A DNA stretch of 64,000 nucleotides from Acanthosoma haemorrhoidale. Taxonomy: Eukaryota > Arthropoda > Insecta > Hemiptera > Acanthosomatidae. Positions 1 through 11,282 of this stretch are shown piece by piece. The stretch is taken from NCBI GenBank assembly GCA_930367205.1, contig OV884015.1:109122509-109186508 (forward strand). The letters are read 5' to 3'. The position numbers and the translations under genes are program-made. The number at the start of each line of letters is the position of its first letter. Position 1 is the stretch's first letter. Under the pieces are notes generated by a model. That model ran no database searches and had not been told where the DNA came from. It saw only the letters and a program-made list of their open reading frames with translations.

Positions 1-99
1 GATACTAAAAGAACAAAATTATAGTAAAAAAACCGAACTTTTACGAAATAGCAGGATTCGAACCGGAAAAAGATAGCTCCTTCTGCCCTATGATCTCCT
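1..99. repeat. Subtype A monomer at the left edge (99 bp)
   Basis: This is a complete A monomer: seven consecutive A at 26-32, then gcaggattcgaaccgg and a back half ending ttctgcccta. It starts exactly at the phase marker, so the window begins at a monomer boundary. It lies outside the 10-mer duplication that follows. Confidence 0.93.
26..64 (-). promoter_or_regulatory. Candidate Pol III B-box plus T-run in subtype A monomers
   Basis: Read on the minus strand, positions 64-54 give GGTTCGAATCC, which fits the tRNA-type internal B-box consensus GGTTCGANNCC. About 21 bases further along the minus strand, positions 32-26 are seven T, the length of a typical Pol III terminator. The same arrangement recurs in A and A3 monomers across the window, for example the B-box match at 445-455, 5051-5061, 17628-17638 and 61834-61844 (the last followed by six T). 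No convincing A-box lies upstream: AGGCAGAAGGAG is only a poor fit and is too close. Promoter or TFIIIC-binding function is therefore a hypothesis; the motif match is what the sequence shows. Confidence 0.3.
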
Positions 100-1076
100 G
101 ATACTAATAGAATGAAATATAGTCAAAATACCAAATTTGTACGAAATAGCGGGATTAGCAGCTAGAACGTTGGCTCCTGCCACCTCATGATCTCCTGATA
201 CTAAAAGAACGAATATATAGACAAAAAGCCGAATTTCTACGAAATAGAAGATTGGCAGCTAGAACGTTAGCTCCTTCCATTTTATGATCTCCTGATACTA
301 AAAGAACGAATGTATAGACAAAAAGCCGAATTTTTACGAAATAGCAGGATTCAAAGATAAAACGTTAGCTCCTGCCACCTCATGATCTCCTGATACTAAA
401 AGAACGAAATTATAATAAAAAAACCGAACTTTTACGAAATAGCAGGATTCGAACCGGAAAAAGATAGCTCCTTCTGCCCTATGATCTCCTGATACTAATA
501 GAATGAAATATAGTCAAAATACCAAATTTGTACGAAATAGCGGGATTAGCAGCTAGAACGTTGGCTCCTGCCACCTCATGATCTCCTGATACTAAAAGAA
601 CGAATATATAGACAAAAAGCCGAATTTCTACGAAATAGAAGATTGGCAGCTAGAACGTTAGCTCCTTCCATTTTATGATCTCCTGATACTAAAAGAACGA
701 ATATATAGACAAAAAGCCGAATTTTTACGAAATAGCAGGATTCAAAGATAAAACGTTAGCTCCTGCCACCTCATGATCTCCTGATACTAAAAGAACGAAA
801 TTATAGTAAAAAAACCGAACTTTTACGAAATAGCAGGATTCAAACCGGAAAAAGATAGCTCCTTCTGCCTTATGATCTCCTGATACTAATAGAATGAAAT
901 ATAGTCAAAATGCCGAATTTGTACGAAATAGCGGGATTAGCAGCTAGAACGTTGGCTCCTGCCACCTCATGATCTCCTGATAGTAAAAGAACAAATATAT
1001 AGACAAAAAGCCGAATTTTTACGAAATAGCAGGATTGAAAGATAAAACGTTAGCTCCTGCCACCTCATGATCTCCT
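100..1076. repeat. 10-mer higher-order unit, copy 1 (977 bp)
   Basis: The monomer order is B' C' C2 A3 B' C' C2 A B C, with starts at 100, 197, 294, 392, 491, 588, 685, 783, 882 and 979. Inside it the 4-mer A/A3-B'-C'-C2 has a 391-bp period (starts 1, 392, 783). Private variants include gaatgtatag in the C2 at 294 and gatagtaaaagaacaaat in the C at 979. Both recur exactly 977 bp later, so this unit and the next are a direct tandem duplication. Confidence 0.95.
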
Positions 1077-2053
1077 GATACTAATAGAATGAAATATAGT
1101 CAAAATACCAAATTTGTACGAAATAGCGGGATTAGCAGCTAGAACGTTGGCTCCTGCCACCTCATGATCTCCTGATACTAAAAGAACGAATATATAGACA
1201 AAAAGCCGAATTTCTACGAAATAGAAGATTGGCAGCTAGAACGTTAGCTCCTTCCATTTTATGATCTCCTGATACTAAAAGAACGAATGTATAGACAAAA
1301 AGCCGAATTTTTACGAAATAGCAGGATTCAAAGATAAAACGTTAGCTCCTGCCACCTCATGATCTCCTGATACTAAAAGAACGAAATTATAATAAAAAAA
1401 CCGAACTTTTACGAAATAGCAGGATTCGAACCGGAAAAAGATAGCTCCTTCTGCCCTATGATCTCCTGATACTAATAGAATGAAATATAGTCAAAATACC
1501 AAATTTGTACGAAATAGCGGGATTAGCAGCTAGAACGTTGGCTCCTGCCACCTCATGATCTCCTGATACTAAAAGAACGAATATATAGACAAAAAGCCGA
1601 ATTTCTACGAAATAGAAGATTGGCAGCTAGAACGTTAGCTCCTTCCATTTTATGATCTCCTGATACTAAAAGAACGAATATATAGACAAAAAGCCGAATT
1701 TTTACGAAATAGCAGGATTCAAAGATAAAACGTTAGCTCCTGCCACCTCATGATCTCCTGATACTAAAAGAACGAAATTATAGTAAAAAAACCGAACTTT
1801 TACGAAATAGCAGGATTCAAACCGGAAAAAGATAGCTCCTTCTGCCTTATGATCTCCTGATACTAATAGAATGAAATATAGTCAAAATGCCGAATTTGTA
1901 CGAAATAGCGGGATTAGCAGCTAGAACGTTGGCTCCTGCCACCTCATGATCTCCTGATAGTAAAAGAACAAATATATAGACAAAAAGCCGAATTTTTACG
2001 AAATAGCAGGATTGAAAGATAAAACGTTAGCTCCTGCCACCTCATGATCTCCT
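1077..2053. repeat. 10-mer higher-order unit, copy 2 (977 bp)
   Basis: This is a tandem copy of the preceding unit with the same ten subtypes in the same order. It shares the gaatgtatag variant and the acaaat variant of the C monomer. By eye I see no differences between the two copies. Both junctions fall on monomer boundaries: a C monomer is followed directly by B', which is not the normal subtype order and marks the duplication joint. After 2053 the order changes to D E F. Confidence 0.95.
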
Positions 2054-2544
2054 GATACTAAAAGAACGAAAATATAGTCAAAAAGCCGAAGTTTTACGAA
2101 ATAGCAGGATTTGAAGCTAGAAACGTTAGCTCCTGCGACCTCATGATCTCCTGATACTAAAAGAACGAAAATATAGTCAAAAAGCAAATTTTCTCTAAAT
2201 AGCAGGATTCAAAGTTGGAAACGTTAACTCCTGCCACCCCATGATCTCCTGATACTAAACGAACGAAAATATAGTCAAAAACCGAATATTAGAGAAATAG
2301 CAGGATTCGAGCCTGGAAACGTTAGCTCCTACCACCTCATGGTCTCCTGAAACTAAAAGAACGAAATTATAATAAAAAAACCGAACTTTTACGAAATAGC
2401 AGGATTCGAACCGGAAAAAGATAGCTCCTTCTGCCTTATGATCTCCTGATACTAATAGAATGAAATATAGTCAAAATGCCGAATTTGTACGAAATAGCGG
2501 GATTAGCAGCTAGAACGTTGGCTCCTGCCACCTCATGATCTCCT
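2054..2544. repeat. Transition block D-E-F-A3-B
   Basis: There are five monomers, starting at 2054 (D-like, with gaacgaaaat in place of gatc), 2153 (E, ccacccc ending), 2251 (F, ending catggtctcct), 2349 (A3, starting gaaact) and 2448 (B). The F-to-A3 step differs from the F-to-G step of the 12-mer and from the F-to-A2 step of the 13-mer, so this is a rearranged joint between higher-order families. Confidence 0.85.
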
Positions 2545-3623
2545 GATAGTAAAAGAACGAATATATAGACAAAAAGCCGAATTTTTACGAAATAGCAGGA
2601 TTGAAAGATAAAACGTTAGCTCCTGCCACCTCATGATCTCCTGATACTAAAAGAACGAAAATATAGTCAAAAAGCAAATTTTCTCTAAATAGCAGGATTC
2701 AAAGTTGGAAACGTTAACTCCTGCCACCCCATGATCTCCTGATACTAAACGAACGAAAATATAGTCAAAAACCGAATATTAGAGAAATAGCAGGATTCGA
2801 GCCTGGAAACGTTAGCTCCTACCACCTCATGGTCTCCTGATACTAAAAGAACAAAAATATAGTCAAAAAGCCAAATTTTTAAGAAATAACAGGATTCGTG
2901 ACAAGAATGTTAGCTCCAGCCGCCTCATGATCTCCTGATAGTAAAAGGACCAAAATATAGTCAAAAAGCCGAACTTTTACGAAATAGCAGGATTGGCAGC
3001 TAGAACGTTAGCTCCTGCCACCTTATGATCTCCTGATACTAAAAGAACGAATATATAGACAAAAAGCCGAATTTCTACGAAATAGAAGATTGGCAGCTAG
3101 AACGTTAGCTCCTTCCACCTTATGATCTCCTGATACTAAAAGAACGAATATATAGACAAAAAGCCGAATTTTTACGAAATAGCGGGATTCAAAGATAAAA
3201 CGTTAGCTCCTGCCACCTCATGATCTCCTGATACTAAAAGATCAAAAATATAGTCAAAAAGCCGAAGTTTTACGAAATAGCAGGATTTGAAGCTGGAAAC
3301 ATTAGCTCCTGCGACCTCATGATCTCCTGATACTAAAAGAACGAAAATATAGTCAAAAAGCAAATTTTACTCTAAATAGCAGGATTCGATGTTGGAAACG
3401 TTAGCTCCCACCACCTCATGATCTCCTGATACTAAAAGAACTAAATTATAGTAAAAAAACCGAACTTTTACGAAATAGCAGGATTCGAACCGGAAAAAGA
3501 TAGCTCCTTCTGCCTTATGATCTCCTGATACTAATAGAATGAAATATAGTCAAAATGCCGAATTTGTACGAAATAGCGGGATTAGCAGCTAGAACGTTGG
3601 CTCCTGCCACCTTATGATCTCCT
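2545..3623. repeat. 11-mer variant of the 12-mer higher-order repeat
   Basis: The order is C E F G H C' C2 D E2 A B. This is the 1,177-bp 12-mer seen at 16.6-19.3 kb lacking the D monomer after C. The E2 monomer has one extra base (caaattttactct near 3361-3372), making it 99 bp. Loss of a whole monomer without disturbing the phase is expected from unequal exchange between neighbouring monomers. Confidence 0.85.
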
Positions 3624-4604
3624 GATACTAAAAGATTAAAAATATAGTCAAAAAGCCGAAGTTTTACGAAATAGCAAGATTCGAGCCTGGAAACGTTAGC
3701 TCCCACCACCTCATGATCTCCTGATACTAAAAGAACGAAAATATAGTCAAAAAGCCAAATTTTTAAGAAATAACAGGATTCGTAGCAAGAATGTTAGCTC
3801 CAGCCGCCTCATGATCTCCTGATAGTAAAAGGACCAAAATATAGTCAAAAAGCAAATTTTCTCTAAATAGCAGGATTCAAAGTTGGAAACGTTAGCTCCT
3901 GCCACCTCATGATCTCCTGATACTAAACGAACGAAAATATAGTCAAAAACCGAATATTAGAGAAATAGCAGGATTCGAGCCTGGAAACGTTAGCTCCTAC
4001 CACCTCATGATCTCCTGATACTAAAAGAACGAAAATATAGTCAAAAAGCCAAATTTTTACGAAATAGCATGATTCGAAGCTGGAAACGTTAACTCCTGCC
4101 ACCTCATGATCTCCTGATACTAATAGAATGAAATATAGTCAAAATGCCGAATTTGTACGAAATAGCAGGATTGAAAGATAAAACGTTAGCTCCTGCCACC
4201 TCATGATCTCCTGATACTAAACGAACGAAAATATAGTCAAAAAGCAAATTTTCTCTAAATAGCAGGATTCGGTGTTGGAAACGTTAGCTCCCACCACCTC
4301 ATGATCTCCTGAAACTAAAAGAACGAAATTATAATAAAAAAACCGAACTTTTACGAAATAGCAGGATTCGAACCGGAAAAAGATAGCTCCTTCTGCCTTA
4401 TGATCTCCTGATACTAATAGAATGAAATATAGTCAAAATGCCGAATTTGTACGAAATAGCGGGATTAGCAGCTAGAACGTTGGCTCCTGCCACCTCATGA
4501 TCTCCTGATAGTAAAAGAACGAATATATAGACAAAAAGCCGAATTTTTACGAAATAGCAGGATTGAAAGATAAAACGTTAGCTCCTGCCACCTCATGATC
4601 TCCT
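3624..4604. repeat. Ten-monomer mosaic with chimeric monomers
   Basis: Starts are 3624 (D front joined to F back: gattaaaaat then attcgagcctgg), 3723 (G), 3821 (HE), 3919 (F), 4017 (K), 4116 (BC), 4213 (E3), 4311 (A3), 4410 (B) and 4507 (C). Three of the ten are hybrids of two subtypes with the crossover inside the monomer. The E3-A3-B order links this stretch to the 13-mer family at 37.4 kb. Confidence 0.85.
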
Positions 4605-6272
4605 GATACTAAAAGAACGAAAATATAGTCAAAAAGCAAATTTTCTCTAAATAGCAGGATTCAAAGTTGGAAACGTTAGCTCCTGCCACCTCATGATCTC
4701 CTGATACTAAACGAACGAAAATATAGTCAAAAACCGAATATTAGAGAAATAGCAGGATTCGAGCCTGGAAACGTTAGCTCCTACCACCTCATGATCTCCT
4801 GATACTAAAAGAACGAAAATATAGTCAAAAAGCCAAATTTTTACGAAATAGCATGATTCGAAGCTGGAAACGTTAACTCCTGCCACCTCATGATCTCCTG
4901 ATACTAAAAGAACGAAAATATAGTCAAAAAGCAAATTTTCTCTAAATAGCAGGATTCGATGTTGGAAACGTTAGCTCCCACCACTTCATGATCTCCTGAT
5001 ACTAAAAGAACGAAATTATAGTAAAAAAACCGAACTTTTACGAAATAGCAGGATTCGAACCGGAAAAAGATAGCTCCTTCTGCCTTATGATCTCCTGATA
5101 CTAAAAGAACGAAATTATAGTAAAAAAACCGAACTTTTACGAAATAGCAGGATTCGAACCGGAAAAAGATAGCTCCTTCTGCCTTATGATCTCCTGATAC
5201 TAATAGAATGAAATATAGTCAAAATGCCGAATTTGTACGAAATAGCGGGATTAGCAGCTAGAACGTTGGCTCCTGCCACCTCATGATCTCCTGATAGTAA
5301 AAGAACGAATATATAGACAAAAAGCCGAATTTTTACGAAATAGCAGGATTGAAAGATAAAACGTTAGCTCCTGCCACCTCATGATCTCCTGATACTAAAA
5401 GAACGAAAATATAGTCAAAAAGCAAATTTTCTCTAAATAGCAGGATTCAAAGTTGGAAACGTTAACTCCTGCCACCCCATGATCTCCTGATACTAAACGA
5501 ACGAAAATATAGTCAAAAACCGAATATTAGAGAAATAGCAGGATTCGAGCCTGGAAACGTTAGCTCCTACCACCTCATGGTCTCCTGATACTAAAAGAAC
5601 AAAAATATAGTCAAAAAGCCAAATTTTTAAGAAATAACAGGATTCGTGACAAGAATGTTAGCTCCAGCCGCCTCATGATCTCCTGATAGTAAAAGGACCA
5701 AAATATAGTCAAAAAGCCGAACTTTTACGAAATAGCAGGATTGGCAGCTAGAACGTTAGCTCCTGCCACCTTATGATCTCCTGATACTAAAAGAACGAAT
5801 ATATAGACAAAAAGCCGAATTTCTACGAAATAGAAGATTGGCAGCTAGAACGTTAGCTCCTTCCACCTTATGATCTCCTGATACTAAAAGAACGAATATA
5901 TAGACAAAAAGCCGAATTTTTACGAAATAGCGGGATTCAAAGTTGGAAACGTTAACTCCTGCCACCCCATGATCTCTTGATACTAAACGAACGAAAATAT
6001 AGTCAAAAACCGAATATTAGAGAAATAGCAGGATTCGAGCCTGGAAACGTTAGCTCCTACCACCTCATGGTCTCCTGATACTAAAAGAACCAAATTATAG
6101 TCAAAAAACCGAACTTTCACGATATAGCAGGATTCGAACTGGAAAAAGATAGCTCCTACTGCCTTATGATCTCCTGATACTAATAGAATGAAATATAGTC
6201 AAAATGCCGAATTTGTACGAAATAGCAGGATTGAAAGATAAAACGTTAGCTCCTGCCACCTCATGATCTCCT
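4605..6272. repeat. 17-mer segment, copy 1 of a duplication spaced 3,042 bp
   Basis: This segment aligns with 7647-9314 at a constant offset of 3,042 bp. Shared peculiarities include two A monomers in a row, gatctcttgatact at about 5970 (9013 in the other copy), and an A2 with cacgatatagcagg and ctactgcc. The left joint lies within the first monomer: here it opens as E, whereas the other copy opens as an H/E hybrid. The right joint is at about 6273, where this copy continues with E3 and the other with D. Confidence 0.9.
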
Positions 6273-7154
6273 GATACTAAACGAACGAAAATATAGTCAA
6301 AAAGCAAATTTTCTCTAAATAGCAGGATTCGGTGTTGGAAACGTTAGCTCCCACCACCTCATGATCTCCTGAAACTAAAAGAACGAAATTATAATAAAAA
6401 AACCGAACTTTTACGAAATAGCAGGATTCGAACCGGAAAAAGATAGCTCCTTCTGCCCTATGATCTCCTGATACTAATAGAATGAAATATAGTCAAAATA
6501 CCAAATTTGTACGAAATAGCGGGATTAGCAGCTAGAACGTTGGCTCCTGCCACCTCATGATCTCCTGATACTAAAAGAACGAATATATAGACAAAAAGCC
6601 GAATTTCTACGAAATAGAAGATTGGCAGCTAGAACGTTAGCTCCTTCCATTTTATGATCTCCTGATACTAAAAGAACGAATATATAGACAAAAAGCCGAA
6701 TTTTTACGAAATAGCAGGATTCAAAGATAAAACGTTAGCTCCTGCCACCTCATGATCTCCTGATACTAAAAGAACGAAATTATAGTAAAAAAACCGAACT
6801 TTTACGAAATAGCAGGATTCAAACCGGAAAAAGATAGCTCCTTCTGCCTTATGATCTCCTGATACTAATAGAATGAAATATAGTCAAAATGCCGAATTTG
6901 TACGAAATAGCGGGATTAGCAGCTAGAACGTTGGCTCCTGCCACCTCATGATCTCCTGATAGTAAAAGAACAAATATATAGACAAAAAGCCGAATTTTTA
7001 CGAAATAGCAGGATTGAAAGATAAAACGTTAGCTCCTGCCACCTCATGATCTCCTGATACTAAAAGAACGAAAATATAGTCAAAAAGCCGAAGTTTTACG
7101 AAATAGCAGGATTTGAAGCTAGAAACGTTAGCTCCTGCGACCTCATGATCTCCT
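6273..7154. repeat. Partial 13-mer higher-order repeat (9 monomers)
   Basis: The order is E3 A3 B' C' C2 A B C D-like, with starts 6273, 6371, 6470, 6567, 6664, 6762, 6861, 6958 and 7056. It matches the first nine positions of the 1,275-bp 13-mer at 37415-38689. The internal A3-B'-C'-C2-A-B-C run is the same as in the 10-mer at the left end of the window, showing that these blocks share an ancestor. Confidence 0.88.
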
Positions 7155-7646
7155 GATACTAAAAGAACGAATATATAGACAAAAAGCCGAATTTTTACGA
7201 AATAGCAGGATTGAAAGATAAAACGTTAGCTCCTGTCACCTCATGATCTCCTGATACTAAAAGATCAAAAATATAGTCAAAAAGCCGAAGTTTTACGAAA
7301 TAGCAGGATTTGAAGCTGGAAACGTTAGCTTCTGCCACCTCATGATCTCCTGATACTAAAAGAACGAAAATATAGTCAAAATGCCGAATTTTTTCAAAAT
7401 AGCAGGATTCAAAGCTAGAAACGTTAGCTCCTGCCACCTCATGATCTCCTGATACTAAAAGAACGAAAATGTAGTCAAAAACCGAACATTAGAGAAATAG
7501 CAAGATTCGAGCCTGGAAACGTTAGCTCCCACCACCTCATGATCTCCTGATACTAAAAGAACGAAAATATAGTCAAAAAGCCAAATTTTTAAGAAATAAC
7601 AGGATTCGTAGCAAGAATGTTAGCTCCAGCCGCCTCATGATCTCCT
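7155..7646. repeat. First copy of the C-D-N-F2-G block
   Basis: The C monomer carries the private variant ctcctgtcacc, the D carries gcttctgcc, and N has ccgaattttttcaaaat. F2 has aatgtagtc and accgaacattagag, and G follows. This five-subtype signature recurs about ten times in the left half of the window (starts near 7155, 10299, 12071, 14137, 20713, 23068, 25035, 26708, 28085, 30151). It is never seen after about 31.9 kb, which divides the array into two compositional halves. Confidence 0.88.
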
Positions 7647-9314
7647 GATAGTAAAAGGACCAAAATATAGTCAAAAAGCAAATTTTCTCTAAATAGCAGG
7701 ATTCAAAGTTGGAAACGTTAGCTCCTGCCACCTCATGATCTCCTGATACTAAACGAACGAAAATATAGTCAAAAACCGAATATTAGAGAAATAGCAGGAT
7801 TCGAGCCTGGAAACGTTAGCTCCTACCACCTCATGATCTCCTGATACTAAAAGAACGAAAATATAGTCAAAAAGCCAAATTTTTACGAAATAGCATGATT
7901 CGAAGCTGGAAACGTTAACTCCTGCCACCTCATGATCTCCTGATACTAAAAGAACGAAAATATAGTCAAAAAGCAAATTTTCTCTAAATAGCAGGATTCG
8001 ATGTTGGAAACGTTAGCTCCCACCACTTCATGATCTCCTGATACTAAAAGAACGAAATTATAGTAAAAAAACCGAACTTTTACGAAATAGCAGGATTCGA
8101 ACCGGAAAAAGATAGCTCCTTCTGCCTTATGATCTCCTGATACTAAAAGAACGAAATTATAGTAAAAAAACCGAACTTTTACGAAATAGCAGGATTCGAA
8201 CCGGAAAAAGATAGCTCCTTCTGCCTTATGATCTCCTGATACTAATAGAATGAAATATAGTCAAAATGCCGAATTTGTACGAAATAGCGGGATTAGCAGC
8301 TAGAACGTTGGCTCCTGCCACCTCATGATCTCCTGATAGTAAAAGAACGAATATATAGACAAAAAGCAGAATTTTTACGAAATAGCAGGATTGAAAGATA
8401 AAACGTTAGCTCCTGCCACCTCATGATCTCCTGATACTAAAAGAACGAAAATATAGTCAAAAAGCAAATTTTCTCTAAATAGCAGGATTCAAAGTTGGAA
8501 ACGTTAACTCCTGCCACCCCATGATCTCCTGATACTAAACGAACGAAAATATAGTCAAAAACCGAATATTAGAGAAATAGCAGGATTCGAGCCTGGAAAC
8601 GTTAGCTCCTACCACCTCATGGTCTCCTGATACTAAAAGAACAAAAATATAGTCAAAAAGCCAAATTTTTAAGAAATAACAGGATTCGTGACAAGAATGT
8701 TAGCTCCAGCCGCCTCATGATCTCCTGATAGTAAAAGGACCAAAATATAGTCAAAAAGCCGAACTTTTACGAAATAGCAGGATTGGCAGCTAGAACGTTA
8801 GCTCCTGCCACCTTATGATCTCCTGATACTAAAAGAACGAATATATAGACAAAAAGCCGAATTTCTACGAAATAGAAGATTGGCAGCTAGAACGTTAGCT
8901 CCTTCCACCTTATGATCTCCTGATACTAAAAGAACGAATATATAGACAAAAAGCCGAATTTTTACGAAATAGCGGGATTCAAAGTTGGAAACGTTAACTC
9001 CTGCCACCCCATGATCTCTTGATACTAAACGAACGAAAATATAGTCAAAAACCGAATATTAGAGAAATAGCAGGATTCGAGCCTGGAAACGTTAGCTCCT
9101 ACCACCTCATGGTCTCCTGATACTAAAAGAACCAAATTATAGTCAAAAAACCGAACTTTCACGATATAGCAGGATTCGAACTGGAAAAAGATAGCTCCTA
9201 CTGCCTTATGATCTCCTGATACTAATAGAATGAAATATAGTCAAAATGCCGAATTTGTACGAAATAGCAGGATTGAAAGATAAAACGTTAGCTCCTGCCA
9301 CCTCATGATCTCCT
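7647..9314. repeat. 17-mer segment, copy 2 of a duplication spaced 3,042 bp
   Basis: This is a near-identical copy of 4605-6272. One difference I can see is aaagcagaattttt near 8365, where the first copy has aaagccgaattttt. The first monomer is an H/E hybrid beginning gatagtaaaaggacc. The first ~490 bp together with the preceding block match 10299-11282 (offset 3,144 bp), so this segment took part in two separate duplication events. Confidence 0.9.
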
Positions 9315-10298
9315 GATACTAAAAGATCAAAAATATAGTCAAAAAGCCGAAGTTTTACGAAATAGCAGGATTTGAAGCTGGAAACATTAGCTCCTGCGAC
9401 CTCATGATCTCCTGATACTAAAAGAACGAAAATATAGTCAAAAAGCAAATTTTCTCTAAATAGCAGGATTCGATGTTGGAAACGTTAGCTCCCACCACCT
9501 CATGATCTCCTGATACTAAAAGAACTAAATTATAGTAAAAAAACCGAACTTTTACGAAATAGCAGGATTCGAACCGGAAAAAGATAGCTCCTTCTGCCTT
9601 ATGATCTCCTGATACTAATAGAATGAAATATAGTCAAAATGCCGAATTTGTACGAAATAGCGGGATTAGCAGCTAGAACGTTGGCTCCTGCCACCTTATG
9701 ATCTCCTGATACTAAAAGATTAAAAATATAGTCAAAAAGCCGAAGTTTTACGAAATAGCAGGATTTGAAGCTGGAAACATTAGCTCCTGCGACCTCATGA
9801 TCTCCTGATACTAAAAGAACGAAAATATAGTCAAAAAGCCAAATTTTTACGAAATAGCATGATTCGAAGCTGGAAACGTTAACTCCTGCCACCTCATGAT
9901 CTCCTGATACTAAAAGAACGAAAATATAGTCAAAAAGTTAAATTTTGACGAAATAGCAGGATTGGCAGCAAGAATGTTAGCTCCTGCCACCTCATGATCT
10001 CCTGATACTAAAAGATTAAAAATATAGTCAAAAAGCCGAAGTTTTACGAAATAGCAGGATTTGAAGCTGGAAACATTAGCTCCTGCGACCTCATGATCTC
10101 CTGATACTAAAAGAACCAAATTATAGTCAAAAAACCGAACTTTCACGAAATAGCAGGATTCGAACTGGAAAAAGATAGCTCCTTCTGCCTTATGATCTCC
10201 TGATACTAATAGAATGAAATATAGTCAAAATGCCGAATTTGTACGAAATAGCGGGATTAGCAGCTAGAACGTTGGCTCCTGCCACCTCATGATCTCCT
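9315..10298. repeat. Ten-monomer linker D-E2-A-B-D-K-I-D-A2-B
   Basis: Monomer starts are about 9315, 9414, 9512, 9611, 9708, 9807, 9906, 10004, 10103 and 10202. The D monomers at 9708 and 10004 carry the variant gattaaaaat in place of gatcaaaaat. The I-D-A2-B-C run at 9906-10298 recurs at 11.7, 20.3, 22.7 and 27.7 kb. No other sequence is present. Confidence 0.85.
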
Positions 10299-11282
10299 GA
10301 TAGTAAAAGAACGAATATATAGACAAAAAGCCGAATTTTTACGAAATAGCAGGATTGAAAGATAAAACGTTAGCTCCTGTCACCTCATGATCTCCTGATA
10401 CTAAAAGATCAAAAATATAGTCAAAAAGCCGAAGTTTTACGAAATAGCAGGATTTGAAGCTGGAAACGTTAGCTTCTGCCACCTCATGATCTCCTGATAC
10501 TAAAAGAACGAAAATATAGTCAAAATGCCGAATTTTTTCAAAATAGCAGGATTCAAAGCTAGAAACGTTAGCTCCTGCCACCTCATGATCTCCTGATACT
10601 AAAAGAACGAAAATGTAGTCAAAAACCGAACATTAGAGAAATAGCAAGATTCGAGCCTGGAAACGTTAGCTCCCACCACCTCATGATCTCCTGATACTAA
10701 AAGAACGAAAATATAGTCAAAAAGCCAAATTTTTAAGAAATAACAGGATTCGTAGCAAGAATGTTAGCTCCAGCCGCCTCATGATCTCCTGATAGTAAAA
10801 GGACCAAAATATAGTCAAAAAGCAAATTTTCTCTAAATAGCAGGATTCAAAGTTGGAAACGTTAGCTCCTGCCACCTCATGATCTCCTGATACTAAACGA
10901 ACGAAAATATAGTCAAAAACCGAATATTAGAGAAATAGCAGGATTCGAGCCTGGAAACGTTAGCTCCTACCACCTCATGATCTCCTGATACTAAAAGAAC
11001 GAAAATATAGTCAAAAAGCCAAATTTTTACGAAATAGCATGATTCGAAGCTGGAAACGTTAACTCCTGCCACCTCATGATCTCCTGATACTAAAAGAACG
11101 AAAATATAGTCAAAAAGCAAATTTTCTCTAAATAGCAGGATTCGATGTTGGAAACGTTAGCTCCCACCACTTCATGATCTCCTGATACTAAAAGAACGAA
11201 ATTATAGTAAAAAAACCGAACTTTTACGAAATAGCAGGATTCGAACCGGAAAAAGATAGCTCCTTCTGCCTTATGATCTCCT
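10299..11282. repeat. 10-mer C-D-N-F2-G-HE-F-K-E2-A, second copy
   Basis: This aligns with 7155-8138 at an offset of 3,144 bp. It starts with the ctcctgtcacc C monomer; here the phase marker is gatagt, in the first copy gatact. It ends in a single A monomer followed by B, whereas the first copy has two A monomers in tandem. The duplicated A at 8.1 kb is thus a local one-monomer gain or loss between the copies. Confidence 0.88.

Noticed and set aside
54..64. A real tRNA gene
   Set aside because: Only the T-loop/B-box word fits. The flanking bases give a poor T-stem, there is no acceptor stem, anticodon arm or D-arm, and the A-box is missing.
54..70. CENP-B box (nTTCGnnnnAnnCGGGn)
   Set aside because: TTCG occurs on both strands near ttcgaacc, but the required A and CGGG at the following positions are absent in every subtype I checked.
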